From positions 496,001 to 560,000 of the forward strand of contig NZ_JAANAT010000001.1 in assembly GCF_011089895.1 (NCBI RefSeq): a DNA stretch of 64,000 nt. Direction: 5' to 3'. This document shows positions 60,714 through 64,000 of this stretch, one piece after another. The notes under the pieces are model-generated. The model made no database searches. It was not told the DNA's origin and saw nothing but the letters and a program-made list of their open reading frames with translations. This DNA comes from Mucilaginibacter inviolabilis. GTDB taxonomy: Bacteria; Bacteroidota; Bacteroidia; Sphingobacteriales; Sphingobacteriaceae. A program made the position numbers and the translations under genes. Numbering within the stretch: position 1 is the first letter of the stretch; each line of letters starts with the position of its first letter.

Positions 60714-61966
60714 TGGAAATGCCAGCTCACCAGGTACCCCGCAAACGTGCGATCCTGCCTTATTATTTAGCGGCAGTAATTTCACTGCTTCTTATTTCGG
60801 CGCTGACATTGCTTTCGGTAGGCGATTTCCGTGGTCATTTTTTCCAGCCACATATATTGGCCATCACGCACCTGACGGTCTTTGGCTGGGCAACCATGGT
60901 GATCATGGGTGCAAGCAATCAGCTGATCCCGGTTATTGCGGATAAAAAACTGTATAGTGAAAACTTACCGTTGTTATCCTTCTTACTGATCACCTTGGGC
61001 ACCTGCCTGCTGGTGCATGCCTTCTGGGTATTCGAATTGGGCGCGATGATCTTTACCGGCGCGGGGCTGATTCTTACTGCGCTGATCATTCATGTGGCCA
61101 ATATCATTTTGACAACGCGAAAAGCGACACCAGCCATCGCCGTCGACTTCATGGTTACTGCACACCTATGGCTGATCGTTACGGCAAGTATCGGTCTGTT
61201 CCTCTTACTCAACTTCCGGTTTGGCTTGCTGCCGGAAAACCATCTGCATTACCTGCGCATACACGCTTCAATAGGAATGGCGGGCTGGTTCCTGCTGCTG
61301 GTAATAGGCGTAAGTTCCAGGCTGGTGCCCATGTTTTTATTAAGCCGAAAAGAAGTCAGAAAATACCTGACGGCCGCCTACTACCTGATCAATATCGGTT
61401 TAGTACTTCTTTTAGCGGAAGGCATGATCTTTCAAACTGCTAATGGACTGCTGATTGATGTCACGCTGGTGATAGGTGGCCTCGCTTTTTATCTGGTTTA
61501 TCTGTATCATTGCTACCGGAGCGCCATCCGAAAAAAAATGGATGCCGGCATGAAAATGACGACCATTGCCATAGCGGCGATTGCGTTGCCATTTATGCTG
61601 CTAATGGCGGCATTGTTCTGGGTCAAGGAAACACCGGTCAACATTGTTTCGGCCTATGGTTATGCTTTTTTTGCAGGCTTTATCACGATCCTGATCATGG
61701 GGCAGACCTTTAAAACCCTTCCCTTTATCATTTGGACGCACCTGAATAAACCGGACAAGATCGCAGATCTGCAGCCCAGGGACCTGTATAGCGAAAAACT
61801 GGTAAAGATCCAGCTTTATCCGTACCTGACCGGCTTCCTGCTGTTCCTAACCGGTATACTTTTGAGGAGCCAGTGGCTGATGTATCCGGGCAGCGCATTA
61901 ATGACGACTGCAGCGTTGCTGTATGCAGGTCATGTGTTTTACATCATTAATAAACTCAGAAAATGA
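60713..61966 (+). CDS. NnrS/haem-copper-oxidase-like polytopic membrane protein, second copy
   Basis: A 417-residue protein with about 12 membrane segments and histidines in PHILAITHLTVFGWA (about residues 46-60) and HLHYLRIHASIGMAGW (about 177-192), in a pattern like the 57637 gene but with different flanks. The start and preceding stop share one base (TAATG) and its end overlaps the next gene by 4 bases. The two related membrane proteins bracket the RIC and DUF2249 genes, so all probably serve NO defence. Confidence 0.7.
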   Translation: MEMPAHQVPRKRAILPYYLAAVISLLLISALTLLSVGDFRGHFFQPHILAITHLTVFGWATMVIMGASNQLIPVIADKKLYSENLPLLSFLLITLGTCLLVHAFWVFELGAMIFTGAGLILTALIIHVANIILTTRKATPAIAVDFMVTAHLWLIVTASIGLFLLLNFRFGLLPENHLHYLRIHASIGMAGWFLLLVIGVSSRLVPMFLLSRKEVRKYLTAAYYLINIGLVLLLAEGMIFQTANGLLIDVTLVIGGLAFYLVYLYHCYRSAIRKKMDAGMKMTTIAIAAIALPFMLLMAALFWVKETPVNIVSAYGYAFFAGFITILIMGQTFKTLPFIIWTHLNKPDKIADLQPRDLYSEKLVKIQLYPYLTGFLLFLTGILLRSQWLMYPGSALMTTAALLYAGHVFYIINKLRK

Positions 61967-62295
61967 TCGAGATCGCGATAACTGACCCGCAATACCAGGA
62001 AAAGCTACTGCTTATGGAAATCTTATCCGTGGTCAAGGATCCTGAGCTCGATCTGAATGTTGTTGACCTCGGGCTGATCTATGGTTTTTCCTTTGATGTG
62101 AAAGAGAGAAAGATCAGCATTCTGATGACATTATCCACACCGGCATGCCCGGCGGGTGATTACATTCGTTCGGCAGTTGAAATGAGCGCAGCCAAAGCCT
62201 TTCCCGCTTTCACGATTGCTGTCGAGATCACTTTTAACCCAGCCTGGTCAGCGGATATGATCAGTGAAATGGGACGGCGGGAACTGGGTTGGTGA
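61963..62295 (+). CDS. MIP18/DUF59-family Fe-S cluster assembly factor (PaaD-like)
   Basis: A 110-residue protein with the DUF59/MIP18 signature: VKDPELDLNVVDLGLIYGFS (about residues 24-43), LSTPACPAGDYI with the conserved Cys (about 67-78) and VEITFNPAWSADMIS near the end. It aids transfer or maturation of Fe-S clusters in the SUF pathway. It is the last gene of the operon, overlapping the previous by 4 bases, and a convergent terminator follows. Confidence 0.87.
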   Translation: MIEIAITDPQYQEKLLLMEILSVVKDPELDLNVVDLGLIYGFSFDVKERKISILMTLSTPACPAGDYIRSAVEMSAAKAFPAFTIAVEITFNPAWSADMISEMGRRELGW

Positions 62296-62317
62296 GGTGA
62301 ATTGAAGCTTTTTATGA

Positions 62318-62346
62318 AGAGCCTGCCGGAAAATCCAGCAGGCTCT
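62318..62346. terminator. convergent rho-independent terminator
   Basis: AGAGCCTGC, loop CGGAAAATCCA, GCAGGCTCT: a perfect 9-bp stem, 23 bases past the MIP18 stop and 7 bases from the stop of the opposing reductase. It is followed by CTTTGC, a weak T run. Confidence 0.75.
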
Positions 62347-62352
62347 CTTTGC

Positions 62353-64000
62353 TTAGCCGCATTTCGAAGAGCCGCAATCCTTACAGGTAAGGCAGCCCTC
62401 CTGGTAATGGATATTGGTAGACTGACAGGTCGCGCATCGCTGTTTTCGCGCCTGGGTGCCATCAGGGATATATTTTTTTAGCGCCCGTGCCACACCGTTC
62501 TTCCAGGTATTGATGGCTTCATCCAACTGCAGGCTGCTGACCAGGTCAACGACCTTTTCAATGGGCATACCATGACGTAGGGTGCCGGAGATCAGTTTGG
62601 CATAATTCCAGTACTCCGGGTTAAACTTATAGGATAAACCTTCGATCGTAGTTTTATGGCCGTGGCGGTTTTTGTATTGAAAATCGTAACGCGATGTCCC
62701 TTCCGGATCCCTGCTTTTAAGAATCAGCCCTTCATTTACCCATTTCGGTATCAACAGGCCGTTTTCATCATCTGCAAGCCCGGTGAAGATCTCATAAGGT
62801 TTCCCTTCGATCAAGCCGATAAACGCTATCCATTTATCCTTGCTGTTCTGGAAGCGGACGATCTCGGCGTCCAGTATTGGCGGCCGGGTAGTCGTAAAGC
62901 TGATCATATCCGGATTTGTTTCAGTGGCGGTATTGGCTACCAGTACACCTGAACGGCAACCGTCACGGTAAACGGTCACACCTTTGCAACCAGCTTCCCA
63001 GGCGGCCATATATAACTGACTGACAAGATCTTCTGAAACATCAGCCGGCATATTTATGGTCACGCTGATCGAATGATCGACCCATTTTTGTATGGCCCCC
63101 TGCATTTCTACTTTTTTAAGATAATCAACGTCATTAGCAGTCGCTTTATAATAGGGCGAACGTGCTACCAGTTCCTCCAGTTCCTGCAGCGAATAATCCC
63201 TGTTCGTATCATAGCCGTTGACGGTCATCCATTGTCGGAACCTGTGATGAAAAACCACGTACTCTTCCCAGGAATCCCCGACCTGGTCTACAAAATCCAC
63301 GCGGGCATTCTGGTCGCCCGGATTGACCTTCCGGCGTCGCTTGTAAACCGGCATGAACACCGGTTCGATACCCGAACTGGTCTGTGACATCAGGCTCGTC
63401 GTCCCGGTGGGCGCTATCGTTAGTAAGGCGATATTACGACGCCCGTATTCCTGCATCTCGTAAAACAACTCCGGATCCGCCTCTTTTAAGCGCAGGATAA
63501 ATGGATTTTCCTTTTCCTTTCCGGCTTCGAAAATAGGGAATGCCCCCCGGGATTTAGCCATCGTTACGGAAGCCCGGTAGGCTTCCAGGGCCACGGTTTG
63601 ATGTACCTTAACGGCGAACGCCGTTCCTTCCTCACTGCCATCGCGTAGTCCCAAAGCGGCAAGCATATCGCCTTCGGCAGTGATACCAATTCCTGTGCGA
63701 CGGCCCTCCAAGGCTTTTTTCCTTATATTCAGCCATAGATGCTTTTCTATACGCTTCAGTTCGGCATCCTCCGGATCTTTATCGATCTTTTGCAAAATAA
63801 CTTCTATCTTTTCCAGTTCAAGGTCGATAATATCATCCATCAGGCGCTGGGCAGCATGTATATGTTTCCGGAATAGTTCCCAGTCAAAACGGGCTTCGGC
63901 CGTAAATGGCTGATCTATATAACTGAATAAATTGATCGCCAGCAGGCGGCAGGAATCATAGGGGCACAAGGGAATTTCGCCGCATGGATTGGTCGATATC
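62353..64000 (-). CDS. nrdJ: adenosylcobalamin-dependent (class II) ribonucleotide reductase, C-terminal part
   Basis: At least 549 residues are visible; the gene runs off the right edge. The fragment starts within STNPCGEIPLCPYDSCRL, the NPCGE active-site region, and carries LTIAPTGTTSLMSQTSSGIEP (about 21 residues here) and MAAWEAGCKGVTVYRDGCRSG. The C-terminus has two Cys pairs (CATCQSTN and CLTCKDCGSSKCG), a zinc-ribbon-like end of vitamin-B12-dependent reductases. It makes deoxynucleotides without oxygen. It probably belongs to the chromosome core. Confidence 0.9.
   Translation of the reverse strand, partial: ISTNPCGEIPLCPYDSCRLLAINLFSYIDQPFTAEARFDWELFRKHIHAAQRLMDDIIDLELEKIEVILQKIDKDPEDAELKRIEKHLWLNIRKKALEGRRTGIGITAEGDMLAALGLRDGSEEGTAFAVKVHQTVALEAYRASVTMAKSRGAFPIFEAGKEKENPFILRLKEADPELFYEMQEYGRRNIALLTIAPTGTTSLMSQTSSGIEPVFMPVYKRRRKVNPGDQNARVDFVDQVGDSWEEYVVFHHRFRQWMTVNGYDTNRDYSLQELEELVARSPYYKATANDVDYLKKVEMQGAIQKWVDHSISVTINMPADVSEDLVSQLYMAAWEAGCKGVTVYRDGCRSGVLVANTATETNPDMISFTTTRPPILDAEIVRFQNSKDKWIAFIGLIEGKPYEIFTGLADDENGLLIPKWVNEGLILKSRDPEGTSRYDFQYKNRHGHKTTIEGLSYKFNPEYWNYAKLISGTLRHGMPIEKVVDLVSSLQLDEAINTWKNGVARALKKYIPDGTQARKQRCATCQSTNIHYQEGCLTCKDCGSSKCG

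Noticed and set aside
1..64000. CRISPR array, insertion sequence, rRNA or tRNA genes
   Set aside because: None was seen by eye on either strand: no regularly spaced repeats, no transposase-like protein, and no recognisable tRNA body. A dedicated search could still find short elements.

Overview
The window looks like chromosome from a Bacteroidota bacterium, most likely a Sphingobacteriaceae member (Mucilaginibacter/Pedobacter-like). The reasons are the Bacteroidota-type Tra proteins (TraE/F/G/J/K/M/N), a SusC-like TonB receptor with an N-terminal carboxypeptidase-regulatory-like domain, promoter elements of the TTTG / TAnnTTTG type, and RIC/DUF2249/Rrf2 gene sets of that phylum. The genus is an inference; no rRNA or tRNA gene was found to test it.

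Positions 1 to about 28.5 kb are the interior and probably one end of an integrative conjugative element (ICE). All genes are on the plus strand and tightly coupled by ATGA, GTGA and TAATG overlaps. They encode a relaxase (cut by the window edge), a ParA-like ATPase, a type IV secretion system (two TraE pilin-like proteins, TraF, the TraG/VirB4 ATPase, three paralogous secreted proteins, TraJ/VirB6, TraK/VirB8, a TraL-like protein, TraM/VirB10, TraN/VirB9), an 1841-residue methylase-helicase fusion, a VirD4-type coupling ATPase, a cell-wall peptidase, an orphan DNA methyltransferase, an ArdC-like protein with a ruined metallopeptidase motif, two DUF4099/DUF3945-like proteins, two PH-domain membrane proteins and two proteins sharing an unnamed C-terminal domain. 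Several otherwise unrelated accessory proteins end in a short Arg/Gly/Lys-rich tail, which could be a secretion tag for the coupling protein. No integrase lies in the window.

From 28.5 to 29.2 kb there is an AT-rich gene-free stretch with hairpins. From 29 to 51 kb follows a metal and low-oxygen/stress block: an MgtA-type Mg2+ P-ATPase behind a possibly structured leader, a low-affinity iron permease-like protein, a TonB siderophore receptor with a PepSY membrane partner behind a DtxR/IdeR-like palindrome, a DJ-1/PfpI protein and XRE regulator, phosphoketolase, phosphotransacetylase, acetate kinase, a LOG-family protein, a universal stress protein and MgtE. Phosphoketolase makes acetyl-phosphate, AckA turns it into acetate plus ATP, and Pta links it to acetyl-CoA.

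From 51.4 to 53.6 kb an AraC regulator is divergent from a Tet(X)-like flavin monooxygenase. From 53.9 to 62.3 kb a plus-strand nitrosative-stress block encodes two YceI proteins, an outer-membrane porin-like protein, an Rrf2 regulator with three cysteines, two polytopic haem-copper-oxidase/NnrS-like proteins, a DUF2249-RIC di-iron repair protein, a DUF1858/DUF2249 protein and a MIP18-type Fe-S assembly factor. It ends at a terminator facing a B12-dependent ribonucleotide reductase cut by the right edge. Similar Crp/Fnr-type sites (TGA-N6-TCA) precede the pta-ackA operon, the universal stress gene, the first YceI gene and the Rrf2 gene, suggesting one oxygen/NO-responsive regulon.
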